From Ctena decussata (taxonomy: Eukaryota > Mollusca > Bivalvia > Lucinida > Lucinidae), in contig OZ022502.1 in assembly GCA_963989385.1 (NCBI GenBank), positions 48,787,454-48,851,453 of the forward strand: a stretch of DNA of 64,000 nucleotides, given 5' to 3'. The position numbers and the translations under genes were made by a program. The first letter of the stretch is position 1; the number at the start of each line of letters is the position of its first letter. The notes under the pieces were generated by a model. That model saw only the letters and a list, made by a program, of their open reading frames with translations, searched no databases and had not been told where the DNA came from. Positions 11,651 to 22,440 of the stretch are shown piece after piece.

Positions 11651-12954
11651 AATACTATATACTAAGCGGTTTGTTACTAGACTTACGACTAAAATCCTAA
11701 GTCTAGTAATAGATGCAGAGTAGTTATATATCAGAATATAGCTACTCCGCGATTTTGACTAGACTTAAAATTAAAAACGCGAGTATTGTAACAAATTTCA
11801 GAATAATTATATTTCGGTTTACAATTTTTTCCTTTAGAAACAGACCCAATTGGAGCGGTAAGATCAGGAACTTGCGAGATATAAGCCATTTAGAGTTAAT
11901 CAATCTTTTACATAGGAAAAGCTTAGGCTGTAACGAAAATTGATGTTCTCCAAATTTTTGGATCAAGGGTAACATAAATGACATATGTAATAAAGGGTTT
12001 TATGCGAATAAAATTTGCTTATCTTCTATACATTTTTGTGTTTGTTTTAGTCCTGTTAAGATGGCAGGGTGTGACAGCTGGACCGAGCCTCAATGTTTAA
12101 GATGACGGTTAACCCTGTCCATGCGTTCATCCCATTGTCGAAGACAGCGAGTGTACAGAAATTGTTCAGTTTTAATAGCCTTCATGGATTCAAATGTACA
12201 CTATTTATGAAAGTATGGATGGTAAATCTTCTCTCTCTCCAGACCATTCTACATGAATGAAATTAAACAGAAGCTGAGGGGATATATTCATATATTACTC
12301 ACAAGTCCCTCGGCTCCCCACAAGTCTTCAAGGCTGTCCGTTCCAATAATACAGATGAATTTACCTGGAAAAGTCCACAACCACAAGGCACACCTCCTTC
12401 AAACATTTGAATGAAGATATCCGGTAATGGTCACGGCTCATTCAAAGCCACTGAAAGAAGAAAAAAAACACAAAAGAAAGAATTCAGCACATTTTCGATG
12501 ACCACGGGGGTGATACCGATTTGCTTATCTGTGCTTTCCACCAATCCAGTACTATACAAAGTGGCTGTCGTCAGAGAATTCGGTCGTAAGTTACCCCAAT
12601 AACGGTAAATAATACAGTTGTTAATGACTGTTGATCGAGCTGATGCTGCTGTCGATTGTCTCGGTCGACAGCCACTTTTGCGAGTATGGTTATTAACAGG
12701 CTTGGTCGACAGCACAGGCAGGGAATTTACTATTATCTATGTGTTGACAGGCAAATTTGGTCGAACAAAGAGGAAATAAAACAGAACCGCCTTTGAACGT
12801 TTAGTAGTAAATCTAAATTAATTTTATGCGCACAACCTCACACTTTATTTGTGCAACTCAAAGACTGAACAAAACAAGTAAACAATGGTCTACGTAGGAG
12901 CTTCCAAACTCATCAATGAGACATTGTCGTACATTACACAACAATCAGACCAAT
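11651..12954. other. Spacer, nothing recognised
   Basis: ORFs on both strands are short and without family signals. A GTCTAGTAA word occurs on both sides of about 11670-11710. No tRNA boxes or TIRs stand out. Confidence 0.45.
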
Positions 12955-13345
12955 AAGCGGATTTACTGAATATAGTTTTGGGATAAATTCTGTTACTTCT
13001 CCGTAAAACACACTCGTTGTGACCCTTCTTGCTGAGACGGTTATAGTGAGAGTCACAATATACGTTTTAATGAAGAAATAAGAACCAATATCTCGGATTT
13101 ATAACAGATTGATATCCATCATCTCTATCTCTGAATAACTATTATGAATAAAATGCGAAGAGGGAGAGATCTAAAACATGCAATGACAAATACACCAGCA
13201 GGTTTGTGATTACAGACACAAATAAAGAGAACTGCAGCAGATGCATCGCCTTTGAATGGTCAATAGAGAGATTACTGGGGATGACCTTGTTTTACACATG
13301 ACACCATAATCTCATCAAAAGCACAGCTTCTGACGCGGCTCTGTA
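12955..13345. repeat. Cluster unit segment L2, copy 1
   Basis: From GAGGGAGAGATCTAAAACATG through GCATCGCCTTTGAATGGTC to AAAGCACAGCTTCTGAC, this matches 17110-17345 in the same order at an estimated 80-85 percent by eye. It is the left part of a larger dispersed unit (see 13391-15246). No ORF. Confidence 0.7.
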
Positions 13346-13390
13346 GCATTTTATACACATGTCAATTTACATTTTCTTATAAATTTTTCT

Positions 13391-15246
13391 TCGTATTAAA
13401 CTGCTAATGTTTTAAGACTGCGAGGACCTCACGTAGGAGGAGCGACGAAAGTAAAGAGAACAGGCAAATTCAACGAATTTAAGTCCCCCGCCTTGGAAAC
13501 TAGGTCTCCACTGTATATACACTAAGCGTTTGAGCTGGAAAAGCGGCCAAGTTAAAAATGTGAAAAAAATAATAAAAAAAATAATGTGAGGATTATATCT
13601 AAACCACATGCATATCTTCAGACCATGATCAAAACACCTGTGAAGTTTCAAAGGAATGGGCATAAAACTGTAGGAGGAGTTGAACACACAAGGTACCCAC
13701 TATCTATTCACTTTGACAGTAAAAATGTATGAAAAATGGCTAAGTTCAATTTGCGAAAAAAGTAATAAAAAATAATGTGAGGATTATATCCAAACCACAT
13801 GCACATTTTCAGACCATGACCAAAATATCTGTGAAGTTTCAAAGGAATCGGCATGAGCAGTTGCGCACACAAGGTACCGACTATCTAGTCACTATGATAG
13901 AAAAAAAAAACGCCTAAAAAATGACTAAGTTCAACTTGTGGAAAAAGTAACAAAAAATAATGTGAGGATTATATCCAAACCACATGCATATCTTCAGACC
14001 ATGACCAAAACACCTGTGAAGTTTCAAAGGCATCGGCATAAAACTGTAGGAGGAGTTGCGCACACAAGGTACCCACTACCTAGTCACTTTGATAGAAAAA
14101 AACGCCTTCAAAAATGACTAACTTCAACTTGTGGAAAAAGTGACAAAAAATAATCTCAGGATTACATCCAAACCACATGCGTATCTTCAGACCATGACAA
14201 AAACATCTGTAAAGTTTCGAAAGAATCGGCATAAAACTGTAGGAGGAGTTGCGCACACAAGGTACCTACTACTTTAGGGGGACGGAAAGACGGAAGGACG
14301 GACGGACGGAAGGACGGAAAGCCGAAAACTATGTCCCTCCGCTTTTCTTCGAAAAGGCGGGGGACAATAACCCGCTGGACTACCAATCCAGGGTTCGCAG
14401 GTTCGATCCCCTTTTCTCTGGTCTTTTGGATGAGATTATAAAACCGAGATCCCGTATCCGTATAACCTATGTGTTGGTGGGACGTTAAACCCGAGTTCAC
14501 TCACTCACATAATGGGGAGATAGAATAATAAGTTTAAGACTGGCGGTAAGGGATAGAGAGGCTAGCAATATTGCGGATAGAATTGTGCTCATTCACATTT
14601 TTTCAAACTGCTTAGAAATACAATTTCAATGAAAAGAAATACAACAACAATGTCTTTTGCCGCTGACTGAGAAAGTCTTCTGTCCATCCTACAACGTTAA
14701 ATGCACTTGCCTCGTAGATACTAGAATTTTGTTTGAATTGTATTGAAAGTTTATACAACAAAACGGAGTTAGCCCGATAAGTCAATACTTACCTTTTTCT
14801 CATATACTTTTTTGTGGTTTTCTATAAGCTGGTGTACCATTTACTTGTCTACATTGTAGACCTTGAGTATACAACATGTAGGTCTACACTGTTTGTTCGA
14901 ATATGTAGAATACGATGTGCTAGCATATCACTACATTTTTGTTAATCCATAGCTCTTTTCTTTACCAGATAAATTGAATTACTGTGACAGTCCCTTATAC
15001 TGAATATTTATTTTCTGGCAATGGAGCGTATATACGGCTTAATATAAGAATATTTACATCAGACTTAAGCGTAAAACGAAAGAATGAGTGAAGTCGAGTT
15101 TTAAGTCCCACCAACACATAGGTCATACGGGTACGAGACCTCGGTTTAAAGTCTCATTAGAAAGATCGTAGGAGCCGGGGACCAAAACCTGCGATCCATG
15201 GATTGGTACTCTAGCACGTTATCCACGATACTAACGCTGCTACTTT
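13391..15246. repeat. Cluster unit segment L3, copy A (oldest copy)
   Basis: Starts at CTGCTAATGTTTTAAGACTG and matches 17400-18727 and 21300-24446. In order it holds a plus-strand SINE with a Gly-type anticodon stem (CTGGACTACCAATCCAG), a middle part with AACAAAACGGAGTTAGCCCG and CATTGTAGACCTTGAGTATAC, and a minus-strand SINE of the same family (15091-15246). The SINE head is split by the pearl-like insertion 13461-14365. Copy A lacks the MITE found in copies B and C. Confidence 0.8.
13461..14365 (+). mobile_element. Pearl/Helentron-like element with four ~190-bp core units
   Basis: Core units start at about 13582, 13772, 13957 and 14150 (word AATGTGAGGATTATATC, then CCACATGCATATCTTCAGACC). 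The array is followed by a GGAC/GGAA tetranucleotide run at 14279-14320 and a terminal palindrome CCGCTTTTCTTCGAAAAGGCGG. That order fits the bivalve pearl family, which are non-autonomous Helentrons. Copies B and C of the host repeat give the empty site AGAGAATAACCCGCTGG, which fixes both boundaries to a few bases. Confidence 0.82.
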
Positions 15247-15680
15247 CTGAAAACAAAGGTCTAAATACGATGACAGTTTTTTTTTGATTTAACAGAAAAG
15301 AATGCCGACAATATTTTTTCTGATTCGAAACAGTACCGGCGTTTAGAGTTTTTCAGTCGTAAGCTGGCTTTGGATTCGAACCAGCGACATTCTGCATAAT
15401 ATCCTGAGGTCATTCTACAACATAGCCTAACCACTAGACCGTTATCCACGATACTAACGCTGCTACTTTCTGAAAACAAAGGTCTAAATACGATGACAGT
15501 TTTTTTTGATTTAACAGAAAAGAATGCCGACAATATGTTTTCTGATTCGAAACAGTACCGGCGTTTAGAGTTTTTCAGTCGTAAGCTGGCTTTGGATTCG
15601 AACCATCGACATTCTGCATAATATCCTGAGGTCATTCTACAACATAGCCTAACCACTAGACCAAGGCGTTCCCCAACAAA
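15218..15680 (-). repeat. Tandem duplication (223 bp) carrying a tRNA-like SINE head
   Basis: GTTATCCACGATACTAACG occurs at 15218 and again at 15441, and the following ~220 bp are nearly identical. Each unit ends, on the minus strand, in a tRNA-like head (TGGTCTAGTGGTTAGGC A box, TGGTTCGAATCC B box). The duplicated ORF of 152 codons across it is a by-product of the repeat. Confidence 0.75.
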
Positions 15681-15774
15681 CCCACACGCATGATATAAAC
15701 TACAATTCAGTCCTATCACCTACTAAGTATGTATGAAAGGATGAAATAAGGTTTGAAATCCCTTTCAACAATAT

Positions 15775-16180
15775 TTAAGTCAAATAGAACTGACGGTTGA
15801 AAAAAATAAGAAAAACTGGAAATCCCACTAAATTCTGTCTTTCAAGAGCAGATTCCATCTTGGAAGGGCTTTGTCGTCCAGGGAAGCAAGAAAGAATTTC
15901 TTGTAAAAATAGCGGAAAAATATGGGGCCGTATCTCAAACATTTGTCTATGGCACAGAAGGACTTGTACATTTCTAAAATGGAAATTCCGTACATAAATT
16001 GAGGTATTTAAGAGGGGAGATTGAAATGTTCTAAGCCCCATATACATGTATTTTGAAGCATTTAGAGTGGATTTGAGTAATTGATTATAGATAGCCAGTT
16101 TTGTTACCAATAGATATTTATTTCTTTCCCACGCTCGCACCAGAACACATCCAGAAATAATAATAATAATAATGACAATA
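15775..16180. repeat. Cluster unit segment L5, copy 1
   Basis: CTTGTAAAAATAGCGGAAAA, ACATTTGTCTATGG and AATTGAGGTATTTA match 26630-26735 in order. Both copies then run into ATAATAATA-type repeats. The sequence near 15840-15895 also resembles 62980-63030. Confidence 0.6.
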
Positions 16181-16489
16181 ATAAAACAAACACATAAAAG
16201 TTATTAAAATAAAGGATACTGCTTGATTTCATTTTATTTCCACAGCAATCTAACTTAATTATGGTAAAATGCTGTGCGTCCATCTTTTATAAAGATGTTC
16301 CCGAGCGGATGTTACCCAGGAGGCTCATCGAAACGGATCCATAAGATGCACCTCCTGAGACCGAGTCCGTCCGTGGTTTTGTTTTGGTTCACGTAACAGT
16401 GATCTCCTGGAGGCTCAGCAGAAAGAATCCATGGCTGCACATCCAGCAGGTGGTCTGTCCATGCATGTATGTTGTATGTGTTCGGGCAT
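16181..16489. other. Spacer, nothing recognised
   Basis: Contains CTCCTGGAGGCTCAGCAG and CCAGGAGGCTCATCGA in loose direct repeat. No ORF or tRNA boxes. Confidence 0.4.
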
Positions 16490-16930
16490 GGTTCTTAATA
16501 CATACACATAATGCAAGGAAGCGTCTTTAAATAAATTAAATTAGCATAACTATTTTTAATAGGTAATAGACAGCCACACAAATGTTAAATTCTATTACAC
16601 GTATAAAATGATATATGATATAAATACTATTCTGAGGGCGTATGTATCTATTGTCGGGAGGAAGACAGATGATGCTACACTTGTTTCTTTTTTCTTTTTA
16701 GCATAAGCATGACGTAATTATCTGTGCTAGCCTCGTGATGTGGTGTTGAGATAAATACCCAAGTATTCACACAATAATAAAATCTAAACCACGATGAAAG
16801 ATAAAGTCACTGTTAATGAAGATGCTAATATTTTGACAGGTGTGCGGATTTTGGGCTTAAAATATTTCATATGATTTAAAGTATACAACACAAGCAACCA
16901 TAAAACGACCATCTATTCATTTCATAACTC
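16490..16930. repeat. Cluster unit segment L1, copy 1
   Basis: GTTCGGGCATGGTTCTTAAT, AATTAGCATAACTATTTT, ACGTATAAAATGATATATG and AACCACGATGAAAGATAAAG follow in the same order as at 27840-28700. No coding. It joins L5 on its left and L2 on its right, which gives the order of segments in the cluster unit. Confidence 0.7.
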
Positions 16931-16982
16931 AACTATGGGTTCTGGCTCCGAGATTATAAAACTTGAGTACATTCTCAAACTC

Positions 16983-17052
16983 AAAATAAAGCACACTGAT
17001 TGGCTGCTTCCGAGCATATGCTCGGAAGCAGCCAATCAGTGCGCTTTATTTT
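16983..17052. repeat. 70-bp palindrome with no loop
   Basis: Arms of 35 bp differ at a single position and meet at GAGCATATGCTC with no spacer. The arm reads AAAATAAAGC, CACTGATTGGCTGC, TTCCGAGCAT. It lies between cluster segments L1 and L2 and has no counterpart at 28700-28900. It may be a very small foldback insertion. Confidence 0.85.
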
Positions 17053-17109
17053 GGGTGTCATATTATCAGCAAGCCTCGTATAATTTTGCTATTTTTTCAG
17101 CATACCCCA

Positions 17110-17345
17110 CTTCATCTTGATGAAGAAAGACGGACTATAATGACAAACACGGAAAGAGGGAGAAATCTAAAGCATGCAACAACAAACCAACGAGCAGGTT
17201 TGTGATAACAGGCACAAACAAAGTGAAATGCAGCAGAGGCATTGCCTTTGAACGATCAGAAGAAAGATTATTGGGGGTGACCTTGTTTTACGCATGACAT
17301 AATGACCATAATCTCATCCAAAGCACAGCTTCTGACTCGGCAGAG
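17110..17345. repeat. Cluster unit segment L2, copy 2
   Basis: Same words as 12955-13345 in the same order (GGGAGAAATCTAAAGCATG, GGTTTGTGATAACAGGCAC, AAAGCACAGCTTCTGAC). Runs directly into L3. Confidence 0.7.
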
Positions 17346-18745
17346 GTCAACTTAGATTTTCGTTTATACTATGCTTCGTGTTTATTTACTTATTTCTTGA
17401 GAATTATGATTTTAGACACCTATTCCATTTAAACTGCCAATGTTTTAAGACTTCGAAGATCTGACGTGGAAGGAGGGCGGAAGTATAGAGAATAGCCCGC
17501 AGGACTACCAATCCAGGGATCGCGGGTTCGATCCACTTTTCTCCGGGCTTTCGGATGAGATTTTGAAACCGAGATCCAGTCTCCGTATAACCTTAATGTT
17601 AATGTGACGTTAAACCAAAGTTCACTCAATCACCTGATGTGGAGATAAAACAATATGTTCAAGACTGGAGTTGAGGGATAAAGAGGAAAGCAATTTTGCG
17701 GCTAGCATTGTGCTCGTTTACATTTTTAACCTGCTTAGAAATAAATGAAAAGAAAATACAACAAAAATACCTTTTGCCGTTGGCTGAAAAAGTCTTCTAT
17801 GCATCACTATACCATCACTTTCTAAATAAATGCATTTGATTCGTAGATACTACACTGTAACAAATTTCCGTAGATTTTACGGTAGACTAGCTGGAAACCA
17901 GCTGCCATCCTTTTTCCCGTTATGTTAACGGGCGCCTGTAAAAATTGCAGGAATCATCAAGCAAAGTAAGACAGAATAGAACATATGTTATTTTGGTCAG
18001 GTAACCCTTTAACACTATGACGTTATTTTCAAGAACGGCCGGTTAACATAGCACTACCATATCGTGATTTCCAAAAATGATCTACAGGCAAACGCCGGTA
18101 AAAAATACGGGAAATAGACTGGCAGCTGGTTGCCAGTTATTCTACCGTAAAATCTACAGATTGTTTTACAGTGTACACTTTTGCTTGAATTGTATCGAAA
18201 GTTTATACAACAAAACGAAGATAGCCCGATAAGTCCGTACTTACCTATTTTTCATATTTTTTTCTATAAACTGACGTACCATTTACTGGTCTACATTGTA
18301 GACCTTGAGTATACAGCATCTAGGTCTACACTGTTTGTTCGAATATGTATTTGCGTGTTACGTATATCACTTAAGGTTAGATAATCCATATCTCTTTTTC
18401 TTTATTAGATAAATTGGATTATTGTCCCCTATACTGCAAATATATATTAGAACGAAGCGTTTTCTGGCAGTGGAGCGTTTGAATGGAGCTTTTATGAGGG
18501 ACACAAAGAAATATTCGGTTAGATATTTGGTTATTTGCATGCGACTTAATCTAAAAACGAATGAGTCAGTGAACTCGGGTCTAACCTCCCACCAACACAA
18601 AGGTCATACGGAGACGGGACCTCGGTTTAAAGTTTCAACAAAACGATTGTAGGAGCGGAAAATCAGAACCTGCGTCCCATGGATTGGAATTCTAGCACAT
18701 TATCCACTACATAATCGCCTCTCCTATCTGAAAAGAAAGGTCTCA
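17343..18745. repeat. Cluster unit segment L3, copy B
   Basis: Starts GTCAACTTAGATTTTCG. It contains the plus-strand SINE (about 17468-17640), the TA-flanked MITE 17853-18173, the middle part with CATTGTAGACCTTGAGTATAC, and the minus-strand SINE (about 18566-18727). It shares the MITE with copy C but lacks the pearl-like insertions of A and C, so it is the cleanest copy to take as a reference. Confidence 0.8.
17853..18173. mobile_element. 321-bp MITE, TA target duplication, CACTGTAA termini
   Basis: Terminal inverted repeats of about 90 bp start CACTGTAACA on the left and end TGTTTTACAGTG-like on the right (mirror of CACTGTAAAACA), then GTAGATTTTACGGTAGA and CCAGCTGCCA. TA flanks both ends (17851-17852, 18174-18175). 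Copy A has the empty site GATACTAGAATTTTG. A TA duplication suggests mobilisation by a Tc1/mariner-type transposase. Confidence 0.88.
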
Positions 18746-19110
18746 ATGTCATGGAAATACCACGATAAAATTTGCGCATTAATACGTCTTGTTCTATTTT
18801 CATACTTATACTTATGTATTTCTATGTATACTATTTCATTTTATAATCAGGAAATTATGTGATGTCAACGTTATTGACGTTTATGTCAGATAACGTTAGC
18901 AAGAGTGAAGGCTAGTAACAGGACATGTTTAGAAAAAAGACAGGTACAATTCCAAAGGGATTGGCAGATTGCTGAAATAAAAGGAACAGAATTTGAACAA
19001 CATGTGATAAATGGAATACAGAAAAGGACAATAATCACAAGCAACTAACGGGACATATGACAGAAAAGTTCCAGATTCAATGACAGATAAAGTAGAATAC
19101 TCGGAACTGG
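18745..19110. repeat. Cluster unit segment L4, copy 1
   Basis: AATTTGCGCATTAATA, GGAAATTATGTGATGTCAACG, GATAACGTTAGCAAGAGTG and GGACAATAATCACAAGCAA match 20830-21150, and the first half matches 26510-26640. Several GACGTCA / ACGTT words lie inside. Confidence 0.75.
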
Positions 19111-19236
19111 GCTTCAAGCATTGAGTATGAAGATCTAGAATAATTATTGTAACATACTATTTCGAAATACAATTCTACATTTGTTTATAGAAATCAACGA
19201 TTATTATTAGCATTCTATTTAATTCGCCACATTGAT

Positions 19237-19254
19237 TGGTGCCGGAACCCGGGA
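19237..19254 (+). promoter_or_regulatory. Primer-binding site of a BEL/Pao-type retrotransposon
   Basis: TGGTGCCGGAACCCGGGA lies just before the gag-like remnant. BEL/Pao elements use primer sites of this form, complementary to a tRNA 3' end. The bases before it (19111-19231, ending CCACA) are likely the 3' part of a 5' LTR, but no second LTR copy was found. Confidence 0.75.
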
Positions 19255-19299
19255 CAAAACATGTGGGGCCTACTGCAAATTTTTTTGAGAATAAAGATG

Positions 19300-20800
19300 T
19301 TTGATATAAAACTGAAATGGAGTGGTTGTTGGATCAGCAACAGAAACTACAGTACCGATACGAACTTATCAACACGGAACAACACAAACACCAAAATCAT
19401 TCGAGTACTGGAAAACTGCCCAAACTGATAATTCCAATGTTTGACGGCGATAAATTGAAAAGGACAGAATTTTGGGACTTTTTTAGTGTAACAGTGGACC
19501 AAAAAGAACCAGATTTCTGACACAGAGAAATTGATGTACCTCAAAGACAGGCAAAACAGGCTATTGCTGGAATAGATCTGTCTCTCTCAAATGAAAACTA
19601 CAGAGTTGCTACAAGTTTGTTAAAAGAAAGATTTGGAGACAATCAAGTTGTATTGCTTTTCATTATATGGAGTTGGGGAATCTAGATCCAGCAACAAACA
19701 GCACGAAGGGACTACGTTTCATGCATGACCAAAAGGACAAGCATTTCAGAAGTTTAGAGGCATAACATCAACACATGACCGATGGCATTTTTATTTAATC
19801 GTTATCTCCAAAATTGTAAAGGATGTTTTACTGCGGCTAGAAATACAATCTGGAAGAAAGAATAAGTGGTAAGTCAGTTTGTTTAGGGAACAACTTAACA
19901 ATTATATTTGCCCAACAAAGAGGGTTGAGCAGCTGCATAATTCAACAAGAGCAGGGAGTATTAATGAAATATCACTGAGAATATCGACTGTAAAGCATAA
20001 ACCACCACCAATACAGCTCTTTGTGCAGTGTAGATATTATAATTGGAATATCGAGCAGTTGAAGACAGAAAAAAGAAATGAAAGAAGCTGCTTTCTTGCC
20101 TTAAGCAAGGTCATATAGGTTGGAAATGTGTGTTAAGCAAAACCCGCTTCCGCTGTGGACATATGAACCATCACCAAAGAAGTCTCTGTCCCAAAAGGTG
20201 TAAGTATATAACGAATAAGAATGTTTAATTAGGTAATACAGAAATGCAGCCGATAAGTAGACACTGTCAAATGACAGAAACAGAGCAGGCATTTGAAAAT
20301 GACACGTCCTGGAATTAACTAGGAGCAGAGATGGAAGCACTCGAGCAGAGACAAGGAAACAACATGAATTTATTGATGAATTGGGAAAGGAAATTCATGT
20401 GGAGCTACAGTCAAACAACACACAGATTAATACCAAAGTGTTAGATCTGACAGGAGAACTATTGAGATTGCAAGAAGGAAACAATTATCTCGAAAAACTG
20501 TTACATGTAACATGTTTCTAAATGAGGAAGGATTTCTATCAAATAATATTTCATCAGCTGAGAACGAGATGGTTATCAAAGCTTTCAAGTCAGTGGCAAG
20601 GCTGAGATAATGAAGAAATCACTATCATAATCATTACTGCAGACATGAAAACGAAGCCATCAGACGAAACAAAAGGACTGGAAGTCTACAACATGGAAGC
20701 TCTTTTTGATTATGAAACAAAGATTACTACATAGAACAGCTGTTCAGTTTACTTGAAAGGGATAAGTCGCAGAATGTTGAGATTCGAACTGCAAAACATA
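19300..20800 (+). pseudogene. BEL/Pao-type gag remnant (DUF1759 and zinc knuckles), dead
   Basis: A broken plus-strand reading begins at the ATG at 19317. Residues LPKLIIPMFDGD, then EFWDFF, then after a stop and frame changes NYRVATSLLKERFGDNQ, fit the DUF1759 region of BEL/Pao Gag. Around 20085-20200, Cys/His-rich sequence ending in RCGHMNHHQ and SLCPK fits the paired zinc knuckles. Beyond 20210 the signal fades; LFDYETKITT near 20700 might be a ruined aspartic protease. No reverse transcriptase or integrase follows, and segment L4 resumes at about 20830. Non-functional. Confidence 0.78.
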
Positions 20801-20829
20801 TTCCTTGGTTGTGGGCGTGTCGTAGAGAT

Positions 20830-21150
20830 CCCACGATTCAATTTGCGCATTAATAAGTCGTTCTATTTTCATGCATATATTTATGTATTTCTATTTATTT
20901 TTCTTCATAATCGGGAAATTATGTGACGTCAACGTCATTGACGTTAACGTCAGATGACGTTAGCAAGAGTGAAGTCTAGTAACAGGACAGGTTTAGAGAG
21001 AAGAAAGTGCAATTCTAAAGGAATGGGCAGATTTCTCAAATGAAAGAAACGAAATTTGGACAACTGATGATAGATGGAATACAGAAAATGACAATAATCA
21101 CAAGAAACAAAAGGGATATATGATAGGAAAGTTATTATTACTATTAACAG
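20830..21150. repeat. Cluster unit segment L4, copy 2
   Basis: Matches 18745-19110 from AATTTGCGCATTAATA to GACAATAATCACAAG. It is followed at 21175-21212 by a short piece of L1 (AAATACCCCAGTATTGACGC), then L3 copy C. Confidence 0.75.
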
Positions 21151-21725
21151 AACATATGGTGATATGATAGTGAGGTAAATACCCCAGTATTGACGCAATA
21201 ATAAAATCTAATAAAATGTCAACTTAGATTTTCGTTTATACTTTGCTTCGTGTGTATTTGCTTATGTCTTGAGAATTATGTTTTAAGACGCTTTATGGCC
21301 TATACCATTTAAACTGCCAATGTTTTAAGACTTCGAGGACCTTACGTAGGAGGAGGGCGGAATAATAGAGAATAACCCGCTGGACTACTAATCCGGGGAT
21401 CGCAGGTTCGATCCTCTTTTCTCCGGTCTTTCGGGTGAGATTTTAAAACCGAGATCCCGTATCCGTGTAACCTTTGTGTTGGGGGGACGTTAAACCCAAG
21501 TTCACTCAATCACCTGATGTGGAGATAAAACAATAAGTTCAAGACTGGAGGTGAGGGATAGAGAGACTAGCAAGTTTGCGGCTAGCATAAAGCTCGTTCA
21601 CATTTTATTAACCTGCTTAGAAATAAATGAAAAGAAGCTACAACAGAAATACCTTTTGCCGCTGACTGAGAATGCATCACTATACCAGCACTTTCTAGTT
21701 TAATGCACATGACTCGTAGATACTT

Positions 21726-22368
21726 CACTGCAAAACATTTCCGTAGATTTTACGGTAGAATAACTGGAAACCAGCTGCCAGTCCATTTCCCGTTATTTGA
21801 ACGGGTGCCCGTAAATATTGCAGGAATCATCAAGCAAAGTAAGATAGAATAGTCGGTCATATAACCCTTTATCATATGACGTCGCCTCTGAGAGTGTAAT
21901 AAAGCCATGCATTAAATGTGATAATCCACTAGTGGATTAAATATGCAAATTACGTCGTAACGTTATACGTTGACGTCCATAAAAACGTCGCGTTTTCTAA
22001 TGGCGAAATCGTGACGTTTTAGTGCAAATTTTGTTGATAAAATGCGATTTTAGTGTCATATGATAAATAGAATCTTGCATTCGTGCTCCTGTATTATTGA
22101 ATCTATTAAACTCGTTGGGGAAAGCCTCGCATCTTATCTTTTTCCCCAACTCGTTTAATAAATTCAATAATGCATGAGCACTCATGTAAGATCCTCTATT
22201 TTTATAACACGATGAAGTAATTTTCAAGTACGGTTAGTTAACATAACACCACCATATCCTTATTTCCAAAAATGATCTACAGGCAAACGCCCGTAAAAAT
22301 ACGGGAAAACAGACTGGCAGCTGGTTACCAGTTATTCTACCGTAAAATCTACGGATTGTTTTACAGTG
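21726..22368. mobile_element. Second copy of the CACTGTAA MITE, interrupted
   Basis: Same termini as 17853-18173 (CACTGCAAAACA left, TTGTTTTACAGTG right) at the same site of the host repeat, so it was inserted before copies B and C separated. Roughly 320 extra bases (about 21895-22217) interrupt its middle. Confidence 0.85.
21895..22217. mobile_element. Hairpin plus TGACGTCA module nested in the MITE
   Basis: Compared with the uninterrupted MITE, this block is extra. ATGACGT lies at its left edge and ATGAAGT at its right edge, a possible 7-bp target duplication. It holds TCCACTAGTGGA, several ACGTC words and a hairpin at about 22075-22190 (ACTCGTTGGGGAAA and complement). Confidence 0.65.
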
Positions 22369-22440
22369 TAGACTTTCGAAAGTTTATACAACAAAACGAA
22401 GATAGCCCGATAAGTCCATACTAACCTATTTTTCATATTT

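Noticed and set aside
14366..14515. tRNA-Gly gene
   Set aside because: Only the anticodon and T arms are tRNA-like; the rest is shared SINE body and the 5' head is interrupted.
15261..15719. 152-codon ORF, the longest in the window
   Set aside because: It crosses a 223-bp tandem duplication and repeats itself inside; it also runs through tRNA-like SINE heads.
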